The notes beneath the pieces are model-generated. The model was not told the origin of the DNA. It searched no databases and saw nothing but the letters and a program-made list of their open reading frames with translations. The translations under genes were made by a program, and so were the position numbers. This document shows positions 17,226 through 26,884 of a DNA stretch of 64,000 bases, piece by piece. The stretch covers positions 806,001-870,000 of the forward strand of contig NZ_WNIJ01000001.1 of the NCBI RefSeq assembly GCF_009725755.1, given 5' to 3'. Each line of letters starts with the position of its first letter. Within the stretch, counting starts at the first letter, position 1. This stretch comes from Bombella sp. ESL0385 (GTDB taxonomy: Bacteria; Pseudomonadota; Alphaproteobacteria; Acetobacterales; Acetobacteraceae).

Positions 17226-19148
17226 TCAATTTGTGGCTTGCTCTAATTCGTCTTGGGCTTCTAGCCATTGTAGCTCGGTCTCCTCTTGTTTTTGGCGGAC
17301 AAGGGCGAGGTCGCTATTTAATGTGGCGATGTCTCCAGCGTGGTTTGCTTGGTAAAGGGCAGGGTCTGCTAATTTTGCTTCAAGCTGTTCTTTGGCTTTT
17401 TCCAAGCGGGAGAGGCGGGTTTCCAGCTCCCGAATCTTACGGCGGAGGGGGGCAAGCTGGCGGGTTTGCTCTTTGCGTTGGGCACGTTGTTGGTTTTTAT
17501 CAGGCGTTGTGGCGGCTTGTGCGCCGTGTGCAGCGGGGGAGGAGGCTTGTCGCGTTGCCTCTAAAGCGTGTTTAGCGCGGGCCTCTAGCCAGAGGCGGTA
17601 ATCATTCATATCCCCGTCAAAAGGGGTGATGGTCCCGTTTGCGGCGATCCAAAGCTGGTCAGCTACGGATTCGACTAAATGACTATCATGGCTGATGAGG
17701 ATGACGGCCCCTTCAAAAGCACTGAGAGCGCGGATGAGCGCATCGCGGGCATCGAGGTCTAAATGGTTGGTTGGCTCATCTAATATGAGTAGATGAGGGG
17801 CGTGACGTGTGGCAAGGGCGAGGAGGAGGCGGGCTTTCTCCCCACCAGAGAGATTGCGGACGGGTGTTTCGGCACGTTCAGCATCGAGCCCAAAACGGGC
17901 TAGTTGGGCACGCACTTGCGGGGGTGTGGCATCTTTTAACGTGCGGGCCATATGTTGGATGGGGGTTTCATCCACAATAAGCTCATCTGTTTGATGTTGG
18001 GCGAAATAACCAACCCGCAAGCGTGATGAAGGCTGAAATATCCCTCCCATAGGGGTGAGCTGACCGGCGAGTAATTTGGCGAAGGTTGATTTGCCATGCC
18101 CATTTTGCCCCAGTAGGGCGATGCGGTCCTCACTATCGAGCCGCAAAGAGAGATGGTGAAGAATTGTGCGCTCCCCATATCCGACAGAGACATCCTCTAA
18201 TGTGAGCATGGGGGGTGGGAGCGCGCCGGGGTCGGGGAAGGTGAAATGGGTAGGGGTATCCTCCACGACTGAATCAATTTGTGGCAAGCGGGCGAGGGCT
18301 TTTAAGCGAGATTGCGCTTGTTTGGCTTTGGTCGCTTTGGCACGGAAGCGCGCCACAAAGGCTTCCATCTTTGCACGTTGGTCTGCCAGCTTTTCCGCTT
18401 GGCGATTTTGTTGGAGCTTCTGCTCGGTGCGGATTTGGACAAAACGCTCATAGCCGCCGGGGGTGAGGGAAAGCTTTTTTTGGTCTAAATGGGCAATGGC
18501 TTGCACGCTGTTATCTAGTAACGCACGGTCATGGCTGACAATTAACGCCGCACCGGGGAAGCGGCTTAGCCAATTTTCCAGCCATAATGTGGCTTCAATA
18601 TCCAGATGGTTTGTTGGTTCATCAAGGAGTAGAAGGTCAGGGGCGAGGAATAAGGCACTGGCAAGGGCAACGCGCATCCGCCAACCACCGGAGAAGTCAT
18701 TGACCGGGCGATGTTGGGCCTCTTGGTCAAAACCTAACCCGGCGAGGATTGTACTAGCACGCGCTGGGGCAGCATGGGCATCAATAGCGAGTAAGCGTTC
18801 ATGCACATCAGCAAGGCGGGTAGGGTCGGTTGTGGTTTCGGCCTCGGTGAGGAGGCGGGTGCGTTCCTCATGGCTGTTAAGAACGGTCTCTAATAAGGAC
18901 AGCTCGCCGGAAGGTGTTTCCTGCTTGACCCGCCCCATCGTGGCACGGCCAGAGAGGGTAATGCTGCCGCCATCTGGGGCGATGTCCCCGGCGATGGCCG
19001 CCAGCAGCGTGGACTTCCCCGCTCCATTATGGCCGATGAGCCCGATGCGTTTACCTGGCTCAATAGTGAGGGAGGCTTGCTCTAGCAGGGTACGGCCTGC
19101 GATGCGTAAGGTAAGGTCGGTGATGGAAAGCAGGCTCAACGCACACAC
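17226..19148 (-). CDS. ABC-F family ATPase (YheS-like)
   Basis: 640 residues, two ABC domains and no membrane segments: first GHNGAGKST, SGGWRMRVALA, LLLDEPTNHLD; second GQNGHGKST, SGGEKARLLLA, LILDEPTNHLD. Between them is the ~80-residue ABC-F linker, rich in Lys/Arg/Gln, that reaches the ribosomal peptidyl-transferase region. A C-terminal coiled coil (QLAPLRRKIRELETRLSRL) matches YheS/Uup-type members. Ribosome-associated translation factors of this family relieve stalled states. Start GTG 19148 or, shorter, TTG 19139. Divergent from ndk. Confidence 0.9.
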   Translation of the reverse strand: MCALSLLSITDLTLRIAGRTLLEQASLTIEPGKRIGLIGHNGAGKSTLLAAIAGDIAPDGGSITLSGRATMGRVKQETPSGELSLLETVLNSHEERTRLLTEAETTTDPTRLADVHERLLAIDAHAAPARASTILAGLGFDQEAQHRPVNDFSGGWRMRVALASALFLAPDLLLLDEPTNHLDIEATLWLENWLSRFPGAALIVSHDRALLDNSVQAIAHLDQKKLSLTPGGYERFVQIRTEQKLQQNRQAEKLADQRAKMEAFVARFRAKATKAKQAQSRLKALARLPQIDSVVEDTPTHFTFPDPGALPPPMLTLEDVSVGYGERTILHHLSLRLDSEDRIALLGQNGHGKSTFAKLLAGQLTPMGGIFQPSSRLRVGYFAQHQTDELIVDETPIQHMARTLKDATPPQVRAQLARFGLDAERAETPVRNLSGGEKARLLLALATRHAPHLLILDEPTNHLDLDARDALIRALSAFEGAVILISHDSHLVESVADQLWIAANGTITPFDGDMNDYRLWLEARAKHALEATRQASSPAAHGAQAATTPDKNQQRAQRKEQTRQLAPLRRKIRELETRLSRLEKAKEQLEAKLADPALYQANHAGDIATLNSDLALVRQKQEETELQWLEAQDELEQATN

Positions 19149-19250
19149 TCAGCAGGGAAAGATGAAAAAAGATGGCTCTAACCCTATCAGGAACTCCTTT
19201 TTTCCTCTAGGGGAAGTTGGAGATAGAGGGCTCTTTATAAGGAGGGACTT

Positions 19251-19673
19251 ATGGCTCTGGAACGTACATTATCCATCATCAAACCGGATGCAACACGCCG
19301 TAATCTGACAGGCAAGGTGAATACTGTTTTTGAGGAAGCTGGCCTGCGTATTGTAGCCCAAAAGCGTATTCAGCTGACAGAGAAGCAAGCCGGGGCTTTT
19401 TATGAGGTCCATAAGGAGCGCCCCTTCTTTGGGGAGCTTGTGTCTTTTATGTGCTCCGCGCCGGTTGTTGTGCAGGTGCTAGAGGGCGAGAACGCCGTGG
19501 CGCATCATCGTGAGGTGATGGGCGCGACCAACCCCGCCGAGGCGGCTGAAGGGACTGTGCGTAAGCTTTATGCTCAAAGCATTGGTGAGAACTCCGTTCA
19601 TGGCTCTGATAGCCTTGAGAATGCTAAGCGTGAGATTAGCTTCTTCTTTGCGGAGACGGAAATCCTGCCCTGA
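19251..19673 (+). CDS. ndk: Nucleoside diphosphate kinase
   Basis: 140 residues. Transfers the gamma phosphate between nucleoside triphosphates and diphosphates through a phospho-histidine, which lies in NSVHGSDS (about residue 117). Start [14 protein letters not shown] is the family's usual opening and has an excellent AAGGAGGG ribosome site. Monocistronic, with a terminator 40 bases downstream. Confidence 0.98.
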   Translation: MALERTLSIIKPDATRRNLTGKVNTVFEEAGLRIVAQKRIQLTEKQAGAFYEVHKERPFFGELVSFMCSAPVVVQVLEGENAVAHHREVMGATNPAEAAEGTVRKLYAQSIGENSVHGSDSLENAKREISFFFAETEILP

Positions 19674-19712
19674 TGAAGCAGTGGCGTTAGCATGATGTTT
19701 GGACATGCTGTG

Positions 19713-19741
19713 AAGGGGAGCCATTATGGCTCCCCTTTTTT
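19713..19741 (+). terminator. Intrinsic terminator of ndk
   Basis: 10-bp perfect stem AAGGGGAGCC/GGCTCCCCTT with loop ATTAT and a T-tract. Confidence 0.93.
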
Positions 19742-19752
19742 ATGCTTGGCTT

Positions 19753-20340
19753 TTAGGTGTGGCGTTGTGTGATGAAGTGCTTGAGCGTTTCGGGATAGAG
19801 GCGGTGTTCTTGCTCCAAAACGCGGGCGGCGAGGGCATCAGCATCATCATGGGGTAGGACAGGGACGCGCGCTTGGGCAAGGATGGGGCCTTCATCCACC
19901 CCATCGGTGACGAGGTGAATGGTACAACCATGCTCTTTAGCACCCGCTTTTAGGGCGGCTTCATGCGTATGGAGGCCGGGGAACGCAGGAAGCAAGCTGG
20001 GATGAATATTAATCATCCGCCCCTGCCATTGCTGGACAAGCCAAGGGGTGAGAACGCGCATATAGCCTGCAAGGCAGATTAACTCCGCACCAGAGGCTCG
20101 CACGGCTTCATCTATGGCACGTTCATGCGCTTCACGGCCCTTCCCATAGTCTTTATGGGGGATGCAGAGCGTTTTAATCCCTGCCTTGCGAGCGGTGTCT
20201 AACCCAGCGGCATCGGCCTTATTGCTCAGAACAAGGACAATTTTAGCTGGGAAGTCCGGGCGGGCGCAGGCCTCCATTAACGCGAGCATATTACTACCGC
20301 GCCCGCTAATGAGGATAGCGATGGGGGTTTTCGTCACCAT
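19753..20340 (-). CDS. purN: Phosphoribosylglycinamide formyltransferase
   Basis: About 195 residues. Third step of purine synthesis: transfers formyl from 10-formyl-THF to GAR. Shows ISGRGSNMLAL near the N-terminus, the catalytic INIHPSLLPAFPG (Asn and His), and TDGVDEGPILAQA (catalytic Asp). ATG 20340 lies 8 bases after the purM stop; TTG 20352 would overlap purM by four bases. Operon purM-purN. Confidence 0.96.
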   Translation of the reverse strand: MVTKTPIAILISGRGSNMLALMEACARPDFPAKIVLVLSNKADAAGLDTARKAGIKTLCIPHKDYGKGREAHERAIDEAVRASGAELICLAGYMRVLTPWLVQQWQGRMINIHPSLLPAFPGLHTHEAALKAGAKEHGCTIHLVTDGVDEGPILAQARVPVLPHDDADALAARVLEQEHRLYPETLKHFITQRHT

Positions 20341-20348
20341 AAATCGCT

Positions 20349-21407
20349 TCAATCCAGATTTAATGGCGCAGTGAGGCGGAAAGGTGTGGTGCTGCGGACA
20401 ACACGGCCAATCAGCATGGCGTCTTCATCCAGCTTTTCCAATTCCGTCATGAGTTTTTCGGGTTCGCTGGTGATGAGAACCATACCAATCCCGCAATTAA
20501 AGACCTTGAGCATTTCATCTTCAGATACAGGGCCTTGCTCGGCAAGCCATGAGAATACACCGGGGAGTGGCCAGCTTTGCCCATCTACTTCCACACCGAG
20601 TCCTTCTGGCAGGACACGCGGTAGATTGCCCGGCAGGCCACCGCCTGTGATATGCGCGCAGCCATTGAGGAGCTTCTTCTCATGTAAGGCAAGCACGGTT
20701 TTGACATAAAGCCGTGTGGGGGTCAGGAAGGCTTCTGCCAAAGTTTGCTTTGGTGAGAAGGGGGCGGGGTCCTTCCAGCTTAGACCAGAGGACTCCACGA
20801 TATGACGAACGAGGGAGAACCCGTTGGAATGTACCCCAGAGGAGGGCAGAGCGATGAGACTATCGCCCTCGCGAATGGTGGCAGGCAACATGGCATCGCG
20901 CTCTGCTGCCCCAACGCTGAAGCCGGCGAGGTCATAATGGCCTTTGCCGTAAAGGCCCGGCATCTCCGCTGTTTCCCCCCCAACGAGGGCGCAGCCACTT
21001 TCCTTACAGGCTGCGGCAATCCCTTTAATAATCCGCTCTGCCACGGAGACGGAGAGATGACCTGTTGCCATATAATCAAGGAAGAAAAGCGGCTGTGCCC
21101 CTTGGACGATGAGGTCATTAACGCACATAGCGACTAAGTCGATGCCGATTTCATCATGCAAGCCGCTCTCGATAGCGAGGAGGAGCTTTGTGCCCACGCC
21201 ATCTGTACAGCTGACGAGGACAGGGTCCTTTAACCCAGCGGCTTTGGGGTCAAACAGGGCACCAAACCCACCAAGCCCGCCCATAACACCGGGGCGATTG
21301 GTTGCTTTGGCCGCGGGCTTGATGGCGTCAACCAGAGCATCTCCGGCTTCAATATCAACACCGGCGGCTGCATAACTTGCATTGGGGGGAGAAGGGGTTT
21401 TGGTCAT
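20349..21407 (-). CDS. purM: Phosphoribosylformylglycinamidine cyclo-ligase
   Basis: About 352 residues. ATP-dependent closure of FGAM to aminoimidazole ribonucleotide, fifth step of purine synthesis. Seen: SYAAAGVDIEAGDALV, SCTDGVGTKLLLA, CVNDLIVQGAQPLFFLDY, VGGETAEMPGLY, and HITGGGLPGNLPRVLPEG. ATG 21407 begins the conserved part; the frame is open to 21464 without conservation. Divergent from hda, the classical alphaproteobacterial arrangement. Confidence 0.97.
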   Translation of the reverse strand: MTKTPSPPNASYAAAGVDIEAGDALVDAIKPAAKATNRPGVMGGLGGFGALFDPKAAGLKDPVLVSCTDGVGTKLLLAIESGLHDEIGIDLVAMCVNDLIVQGAQPLFFLDYMATGHLSVSVAERIIKGIAAACKESGCALVGGETAEMPGLYGKGHYDLAGFSVGAAERDAMLPATIREGDSLIALPSSGVHSNGFSLVRHIVESSGLSWKDPAPFSPKQTLAEAFLTPTRLYVKTVLALHEKKLLNGCAHITGGGLPGNLPRVLPEGLGVEVDGQSWPLPGVFSWLAEQGPVSEDEMLKVFNCGIGMVLITSEPEKLMTELEKLDEDAMLIGRVVRSTTPFRLTAPLNLD

Positions 21408-21518
21408 GGAGAGAGGGTATTCCTGCTGGTTGATGCTGGCCTCTTTATAGAGCATCCTGCACAAAGACGGAATGTAGGGCGTGTGGAATCATTGAGGCGA
21501 TAGGCGAGAAGGGTAGAT

Positions 21519-22253
21519 ATGGGCGACAAGAGAGAGCAGGACACGCCCTTTAGCGTACAAGCGCAGCTAGCATTGGATTTGCAGCAAAAACGCCATTTTT
21601 CGGCAGAGCGTTTTATCGCAGGGGGGTCTAATGCTTCAGCACGGGCTTGGTTAGCACGGCCCCAATGGCCAGAAGGGCGGTTGTGGTTATGGGGGCCTGC
21701 GGGGACGGGCAAGACGCATTTGCTTCATATATGGGCCGCAGAACAGGAGGCGATTCTCTGTGAGGCATCCGCACTATCATGTGCTCCAGATGGTGCATTG
21801 CGCGTGGGGCAGCAGATTTTGGAGGCCAGTGCTGCGCCTTTGGCGATTGACCATATCGAGAGGGTGGGCAGTGAGGTTGCGTTGTTGCATCTCCTTAACC
21901 GTGCTCATGCGGCAGGGCAGCGTGTGTTGATGGCCTCTCGTCATCCTCCTGCACGGGGTGATTTTGCATTACCGGACCTTGCAAGCCGGTTGCGCGCAAC
22001 TGTAACCGCTGGGCTGGAGGAGCCAGAGGATAATGTGCGGGCAACATTATTGCTTTCCCTTCTGGCGGAGCGTCAGCTTGTTGTCCCGCAATCTGTGACC
22101 GAGTGGTTATGGCGGCGTTTGCCACGCACAGGGGAAGCATTGGTGCAAGCTGTGCAAAGATTGGATGAAGCAGCGATGGCACAAGGGAGTGCGATTAGCC
22201 GTAGTCTCGCAATGAATGTTCTAAAAGATTTATTAAAGGACGAGCATTTATAA
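21519..22253 (+). CDS. hdaA: Hda/DnaA-like AAA+ ATPase
   Basis: 244 residues related to DnaA domain III but without a DnaA DNA-binding domain IV. Near the N-terminus QLALDL looks like a beta-clamp-binding motif as in E. coli Hda. Walker A is GPAGTGKTHLL and a Walker B-like AIDHIE follows. Hda stimulates ATP hydrolysis by DnaA after replication starts, preventing re-initiation. The gene sits between purM and ppk, as in many Alphaproteobacteria. SD-like AGAAGGG precedes the ATG. Confidence 0.88.
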   Translation: MGDKREQDTPFSVQAQLALDLQQKRHFSAERFIAGGSNASARAWLARPQWPEGRLWLWGPAGTGKTHLLHIWAAEQEAILCEASALSCAPDGALRVGQQILEASAAPLAIDHIERVGSEVALLHLLNRAHAAGQRVLMASRHPPARGDFALPDLASRLRATVTAGLEEPEDNVRATLLLSLLAERQLVVPQSVTEWLWRRLPRTGEALVQAVQRLDEAAMAQGSAISRSLAMNVLKDLLKDEHL

Positions 22254-22280
22254 GAATAACCCCTGCTAGATTAAAGGGGA

Positions 22281-22298
22281 TTGTCATAGAAGCTTCAT
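22281..22298 (+). promoter_or_regulatory. Possible PhoB box upstream of ppk
   Basis: TTGTCAT-AGAA-GCTTCAT resembles two PhoB half-sites (CTGTCAT) spaced by four bases; the first half matches 6 of 7 positions, the second 4 of 7. Location ahead of the polyphosphate genes makes it plausible, but the match is weak. Confidence 0.25.
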
Positions 22299-22458
22299 AG
22301 TAATGCGTCCTATTTTGTTGCGATAGTGTATTTACCGCTCAGGCGAATAAATAAAATAGCATGGAAGGATTGCCATGATGAAAGAATGGTTGTTGTAATG
22401 ATGTTCACATTCGGGTGTCCCCATTGGGATGCTGGCAGAAGCTTGGAGGAGAACTGAC

Positions 22459-24621
22459 GTGACTGACAGAACCGATTCTGCACATCATGGGGAGCATGGG
22501 GAAGCTAAGAGCCAACGTAGCTATCACCATCTTGATTTCATCAATAGGGAATTATCATGGTTGGCCTTCAACCAGCGCGTTCTGGAAGAAGCAGAAGACT
22601 CAACCAACCCTCTGTTGGAGCGGGTGCGCTTCCTCTCCATTAGTGCGGGGAATATGGACGAGTTTTATGCCGTCCGTGTTGCTGGGTTGGTCGATCAAGT
22701 TCGCGCTGGTGAGGGGAAGAAGAGCGTTGATGGCTTAACCCCCACTCAACAGCTAGAGACTGTACGGCATCAAGCATGGCGTATGCAGCAGGAGCAGCAG
22801 CGCATTTGGCACAGTGTCCGTGCTGAATTGGCAAAAACTGGGATTGTTATCGAGTCGGTCGATAAGCTTCACCATAGTGATAAAGGGTGGCTGGATAAGT
22901 ATTTTGAGGAGCAAGTCTTCCCTGTTCTTACTCCGGTGGACTTGAACCCTACCCATCCCATGCCTTTCATCCCCAGTGGGGGGCAAGCCTTGGTGTTGCG
23001 TTTGCGGGATGTTGATACGCATAAGCATAAGGCTGATGGCCTTGTTGTTATGCCACCGCAGATTCCACGTTTTATTCGCCTGCCAGATAAAAATGGGCAG
23101 ATTCGCTTCATTGCGCTGGAATATCTTATTGCGCATTACACAAAACGTCTTTTCCCCGGGCTGCACGGCGTACCAACAGGCATGATGCGTATTGTGCGGA
23201 ACTTGGATGTTGACTTGGAGGAAAAAGCAGAGGACTTGCTCAATACGTTTGAGAAAGCCGTGCAAGACCGCCGCCATGGTGTATGTATTCATTTAGAGGT
23301 AGAGGGAACAATCCCGAAGCACTTGGTCCGTAAGTTGGGCCTAGAGCGTGATGAGGTTGTTTTGCTGCCGAAGATGGCCGGTATGGGTGATGTAAAGCAA
23401 CTTATCGTCTCCGATAGGCCAGAGCTGCTTTTCTCCCCCTTCCATGCGGCTATGCCTCAACGTGTATTGGACCATGATGGCGATTGCTTTGCCGCCATTA
23501 AAGAGAAAGACTTGGTAGTTCAGCATCCTTATGAGAGCTACGATGTCGTGGTCCATTTCCTCCAACAGGCCGCGCAGGACCCGAATGTTCTTTCCATCAA
23601 ACAATCCATTTATCGGACATCGCATGATAGCCCGATTGTCCATGCGTTAATTGCCGCTGTGGAGGCCGGTAAATCCGTCACCGCTGTGGTGGAGTTGCGG
23701 GCACGTTTTGATGAGGAGGCCAATATCAACCTTGCTCGTGCGCTGGAGGCGCGGGGTGTACAGGTTGTTTACGGGCTGGCAGCTTATAAGACCCATGCAA
23801 AGATGATTCTTGTCGTCCGGCGCGAGGGTGAGCGTCTGCAATCTTACGCTCATTTTGGGACGGGGAACTATCATCCTAGCACGGCGAAGATCTATACAGA
23901 CATCTCCTTCTTCACCTGTGACCCTGTGTTAGTGGAGGACGCAGCACGCCTCTTTAACTACGCAACAGGCTGTGCGAAGCCGCATTTGCAAGCTCTGTGC
24001 TGCTCCCCGCTGACAATCCGTTCTACTTTGGTGGAATTAGTGCAGGCGGAGATAGCTCACGCCCGTGCTGGTCGGCCAGCGCAGATTTGGTTGAAGATGA
24101 ACAGCCTTGTCGACCCTCAGTTGATTGAGCTGCTCTATGATGCCTCACAGGCGGGTGTGTCTGTTAAAGCTGTGGTGCGGGGGATTTGCTGCCTGCGTCC
24201 GGGCGTGAAGGGTCTCTCTGAGAATATTGAGATACATTCCATCGTTGGGCGTTATTTAGAACATGCGCGTGTCTTTGCCTTTGGTAATGGGGAAGGGCTT
24301 CCTTCGCCATATGCTAAGCTGTATATCTCCTCGGCAGATTGGATGAAGCGTAATATGGACCGGCGGATTGAGGCGATGGTTCCCATTACTGACCCTGCCG
24401 CTCATGCGCATATTCTAAACCAGATTATGGTTGTGAATATGCGGGATACGCTGCGGAGTTGGAAGTTGCTGCCAAATGGGAAGTGGGAGCGCATGGCACC
24501 GGGAAATGAGCCACTTTCTGCTCATGACTATTTCATGGCGCATCCATCTCCTGCATATGGGGAGGAGATTGCCCCCGTAGGGTCCGAGTCTCGTACCGGG
24601 GTAGCCGTACAGGAGTCGTAA
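22459..24621 (+). CDS. ppk: Polyphosphate kinase 1
   Basis: About 720 residues. Polymerises the gamma phosphate of ATP into polyphosphate via a phospho-histidine. Four-domain PPK1: N-terminal helices (FINRELSWLAFNQRVLEEA), head domain, and two C-terminal domains with THAKMILVVRREG (expected phosphorylated His), FGTGNYHPSTAKIYTD and LEHARVFAFGNG. GTG 22459 is chosen because GGAGGAG ends seven bases before it; an in-frame ATG at 22429 has no such site. ppx follows after two bases. Confidence 0.96.
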   Translation: MTDRTDSAHHGEHGEAKSQRSYHHLDFINRELSWLAFNQRVLEEAEDSTNPLLERVRFLSISAGNMDEFYAVRVAGLVDQVRAGEGKKSVDGLTPTQQLETVRHQAWRMQQEQQRIWHSVRAELAKTGIVIESVDKLHHSDKGWLDKYFEEQVFPVLTPVDLNPTHPMPFIPSGGQALVLRLRDVDTHKHKADGLVVMPPQIPRFIRLPDKNGQIRFIALEYLIAHYTKRLFPGLHGVPTGMMRIVRNLDVDLEEKAEDLLNTFEKAVQDRRHGVCIHLEVEGTIPKHLVRKLGLERDEVVLLPKMAGMGDVKQLIVSDRPELLFSPFHAAMPQRVLDHDGDCFAAIKEKDLVVQHPYESYDVVVHFLQQAAQDPNVLSIKQSIYRTSHDSPIVHALIAAVEAGKSVTAVVELRARFDEEANINLARALEARGVQVVYGLAAYKTHAKMILVVRREGERLQSYAHFGTGNYHPSTAKIYTDISFFTCDPVLVEDAARLFNYATGCAKPHLQALCCSPLTIRSTLVELVQAEIAHARAGRPAQIWLKMNSLVDPQLIELLYDASQAGVSVKAVVRGICCLRPGVKGLSENIEIHSIVGRYLEHARVFAFGNGEGLPSPYAKLYISSADWMKRNMDRRIEAMVPITDPAAHAHILNQIMVVNMRDTLRSWKLLPNGKWERMAPGNEPLSAHDYFMAHPSPAYGEEIAPVGSESRTGVAVQES

Positions 24622-24623
24622 GG

Positions 24624-26141
24624 ATGGTAGAAAGCACAGCGCAAGGGGGGGCTGCTCGTCAGTCCCGCCGGGCGGCGATTGTGGACCTTGGGTCTAACTC
24701 GGTGCGGATGGTGGTGTATGAAGGGGTTGCGCGCAATCCCGTCCCCATCTTCAACGAGAAGGCAACGCTCAGGCTCGGTGCTGGGTTAGAGGCAACGGGC
24801 CTGTTGAGCGAGGAAGGCATCGAGCGCGCGCTGGAAGTGCTGTCGCGCTATCAGGCGATTGGTCAGGCAATGGGGGTTAAGCCCTTTGATGTTCTGGCAA
24901 CGGCTGCGGTGCGGGATGCTCGTAACGGAGCGGAGTTTGTAAGAGCAGCTCAATTACGGATGCCTGAGGCACGTTTTCGTGTTCTAAACGGGGAGGAGGA
25001 AGCCGACTACTCCGCTACGGGCGTGTTATGTGCCCTTCCTGATGCTGATGGCGTGGTGGCAGATATTGGCGGTGGCTCGCTAGAGCTGATTCGTGTGCGG
25101 GATAGTGCGTATTTTGATGCTGGGACAACGCCTCTGGGTGTGATTCGCCTGCGGGAACGCTCAGATGATGATGTGGAAGCAGCTAGTAAAATCGCGCGGA
25201 AGACCCTTGCTGATGTAGCATGGTTAGAGGATGCAAAAGGGAAGCCACTTTATCTGGTAGGTGGGGCGTTTCGTGCTTTGGCCCGCTTACATATGGCGCG
25301 GACAGATTATCCGTTGAATATGGTTCACCTATTCCGTCTTAACCGGCAAGAGGCGGTGGAGATGGCGGAGTGGGTCGTAGGGGCGAGCCGCAAGCAGATG
25401 GAAAAGGTGGGGAATGTCCCCCGCAAGCGGATGATTGATGCCCCCTTTGCGGCACAGGTTCTCCTAGCATTGCTTGATAGGACTGAGGCTCCAGAGGTCA
25501 TCTTTAGTGCAGAGGGGCTGCGTGAGGGTTGGTATATGCGTGAGGTTGCCGCGCGCGTAGCCGATGAGGAGCCGATGCAAGCTCTGGTTCAGGAGATGGA
25601 AGGGCGGTTGGGGCGTAATCCCTCTTTTGCTGAACCTTTATATATGTGGCTGACCTCTGTCTTTTTGGAGCGATTGGGCTGGAAGAAGGATTCATTCCTT
25701 GCTTTGCAATTCCGCCTAGCCTGTATGGTCTCCGATGTTGGCTCTTATGATCATCCGCAATATCGGGCTGAGCAGACATATCGGCGTATTTTATATTGTC
25801 ATGGTGTTGGCTTCTCGCATGAATCGCGGGCCTTTCTCGCGCTTGTTTTGGCAGGGCGATACGATATCGATCGTGATAGCTCGGTTTTGGAGCCTTCGCG
25901 CCGGTTGCTGAGTAAGGATTATTATGAGGCGGCAATCCAGCTAGGGCAGGCCTTCCGCCTCGTTTATGTGCTTTCTGCCGGGACGGAGACTTTACTAGAG
26001 GGGACGCATCTTACCATTAAAGATGAGGACCAGTTGGTTCTTAGCTTACATGGAGGGCGTTTGCGCTCTGGTGGGAATGCTGTTTCACGCCAACTCAATC
26101 GTTTAGCTGAGTCTCTGGGGTTAGAGGCTGATTTACAATAG
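24624..26141 (+). CDS. ppx: Exopolyphosphatase (Ppx/GppA family)
   Basis: 505 residues of the actin-like ASKHA fold. IVDLGSNSVRMVVYEG is the first phosphate loop, ATAAVRDARNG and LNGEEEADYSATG follow, and DIGGGSLELIRV is the second phosphate loop. A C-terminal HD-like region is present (about residues 320-500) as in long Ppx/GppA proteins. Degrades polyphosphate and possibly pppGpp. Start ATG 24624 with AAGG overlapping the ppk stop. Part of ppk-ppx operon. Confidence 0.95.
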   Translation: MVESTAQGGAARQSRRAAIVDLGSNSVRMVVYEGVARNPVPIFNEKATLRLGAGLEATGLLSEEGIERALEVLSRYQAIGQAMGVKPFDVLATAAVRDARNGAEFVRAAQLRMPEARFRVLNGEEEADYSATGVLCALPDADGVVADIGGGSLELIRVRDSAYFDAGTTPLGVIRLRERSDDDVEAASKIARKTLADVAWLEDAKGKPLYLVGGAFRALARLHMARTDYPLNMVHLFRLNRQEAVEMAEWVVGASRKQMEKVGNVPRKRMIDAPFAAQVLLALLDRTEAPEVIFSAEGLREGWYMREVAARVADEEPMQALVQEMEGRLGRNPSFAEPLYMWLTSVFLERLGWKKDSFLALQFRLACMVSDVGSYDHPQYRAEQTYRRILYCHGVGFSHESRAFLALVLAGRYDIDRDSSVLEPSRRLLSKDYYEAAIQLGQAFRLVYVLSAGTETLLEGTHLTIKDEDQLVLSLHGGRLRSGGNAVSRQLNRLAESLGLEADLQ

Positions 26142-26150
26142 CTTGCTTTT

Positions 26151-26870
26151 ATGAGGATGGTCATATCCCGCAAAGCCGTGGTCTGCCTTATTGGCGGGGC
26201 CGCGGCTTTGGTGCTTTTAGCGGTGTTATATCTTTTTTATTGGTCTTATCAGAGCAACGCTTTGTGGCGTATCGTGCGTCATTGTGGGGTGGATTCTGAT
26301 CACAACCCTTGTGCCGTATATAAGGCGAAGGATGGCTATGCCATTCTTAAAGCGCGTGAGGGGAGAGGGCAGTATTTGCTTATCCCGACTCAACCTTTGC
26401 GCGGTATTGAATCAGCATATCTTTTGCGGAGTGATAGCCCGCCTTATTTAGCGCAAGCGTGGGGGTATCGTCAGCTTGTTGCACAAGCCTATGGCTGGCC
26501 AATAGCGGATACTCGCCTCTCTTTGGCCATCAATTCCCGCAGGGCGCGTAGCCAAGAACAGCTTCATATTCATATAGATTGCGTGCGTAAGGATGTATGG
26601 CAACAAGTAACGCATTTACCGCAGGAACAATCGGCGGGGGAGCTGCGTTTATTAGGGCATATGTATCATTGGTGGCGCATTCCTGCACGTTCCTTACCTT
26701 TATGGCGCATTGAGTCCATCTTTCCTCAAGGGGCGGATGAGACGGAGCGTGGTCGGTACGGCTTGGCTGTAATCGCCGTGCAAGAGGGCTTTATTCTGCT
26801 GCGTAGCCGTGCTGCTGGGATGGTGTGGGGATATGCGGAGGAGCTACAGGATCATCACTGTACGCCATAA
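26151..26870 (+). CDS. cdh: CDP-diacylglycerol pyrophosphatase (Cdh family)
   Basis: 239 residues, an N-terminal membrane anchor (about residues 9-29) and then a HIT-like hydrolase domain. The key motif is QEQLHIHIDC (about residue 136), matching the HxHxx of Cdh, and AINSRRARSQ precedes it as in E. coli Cdh. It hydrolyses CDP-diacylglycerol to phosphatidate and CMP at the membrane. Start ATG 26151 (or 26157); no clear SD. Follows ppx after nine bases and may share its transcript. Confidence 0.82.
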   Translation: MRMVISRKAVVCLIGGAAALVLLAVLYLFYWSYQSNALWRIVRHCGVDSDHNPCAVYKAKDGYAILKAREGRGQYLLIPTQPLRGIESAYLLRSDSPPYLAQAWGYRQLVAQAYGWPIADTRLSLAINSRRARSQEQLHIHIDCVRKDVWQQVTHLPQEQSAGELRLLGHMYHWWRIPARSLPLWRIESIFPQGADETERGRYGLAVIAVQEGFILLRSRAAGMVWGYAEELQDHHCTP

Positions 26871-26884
26871 TTGCACGATGCCCG

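Noticed and set aside
18463-19308. 281-codon open frame antisense to the ABC-F gene
   Set aside because: Ser/Arg-rich shadow of the ABC-F coding strand; it also runs into the ndk start.
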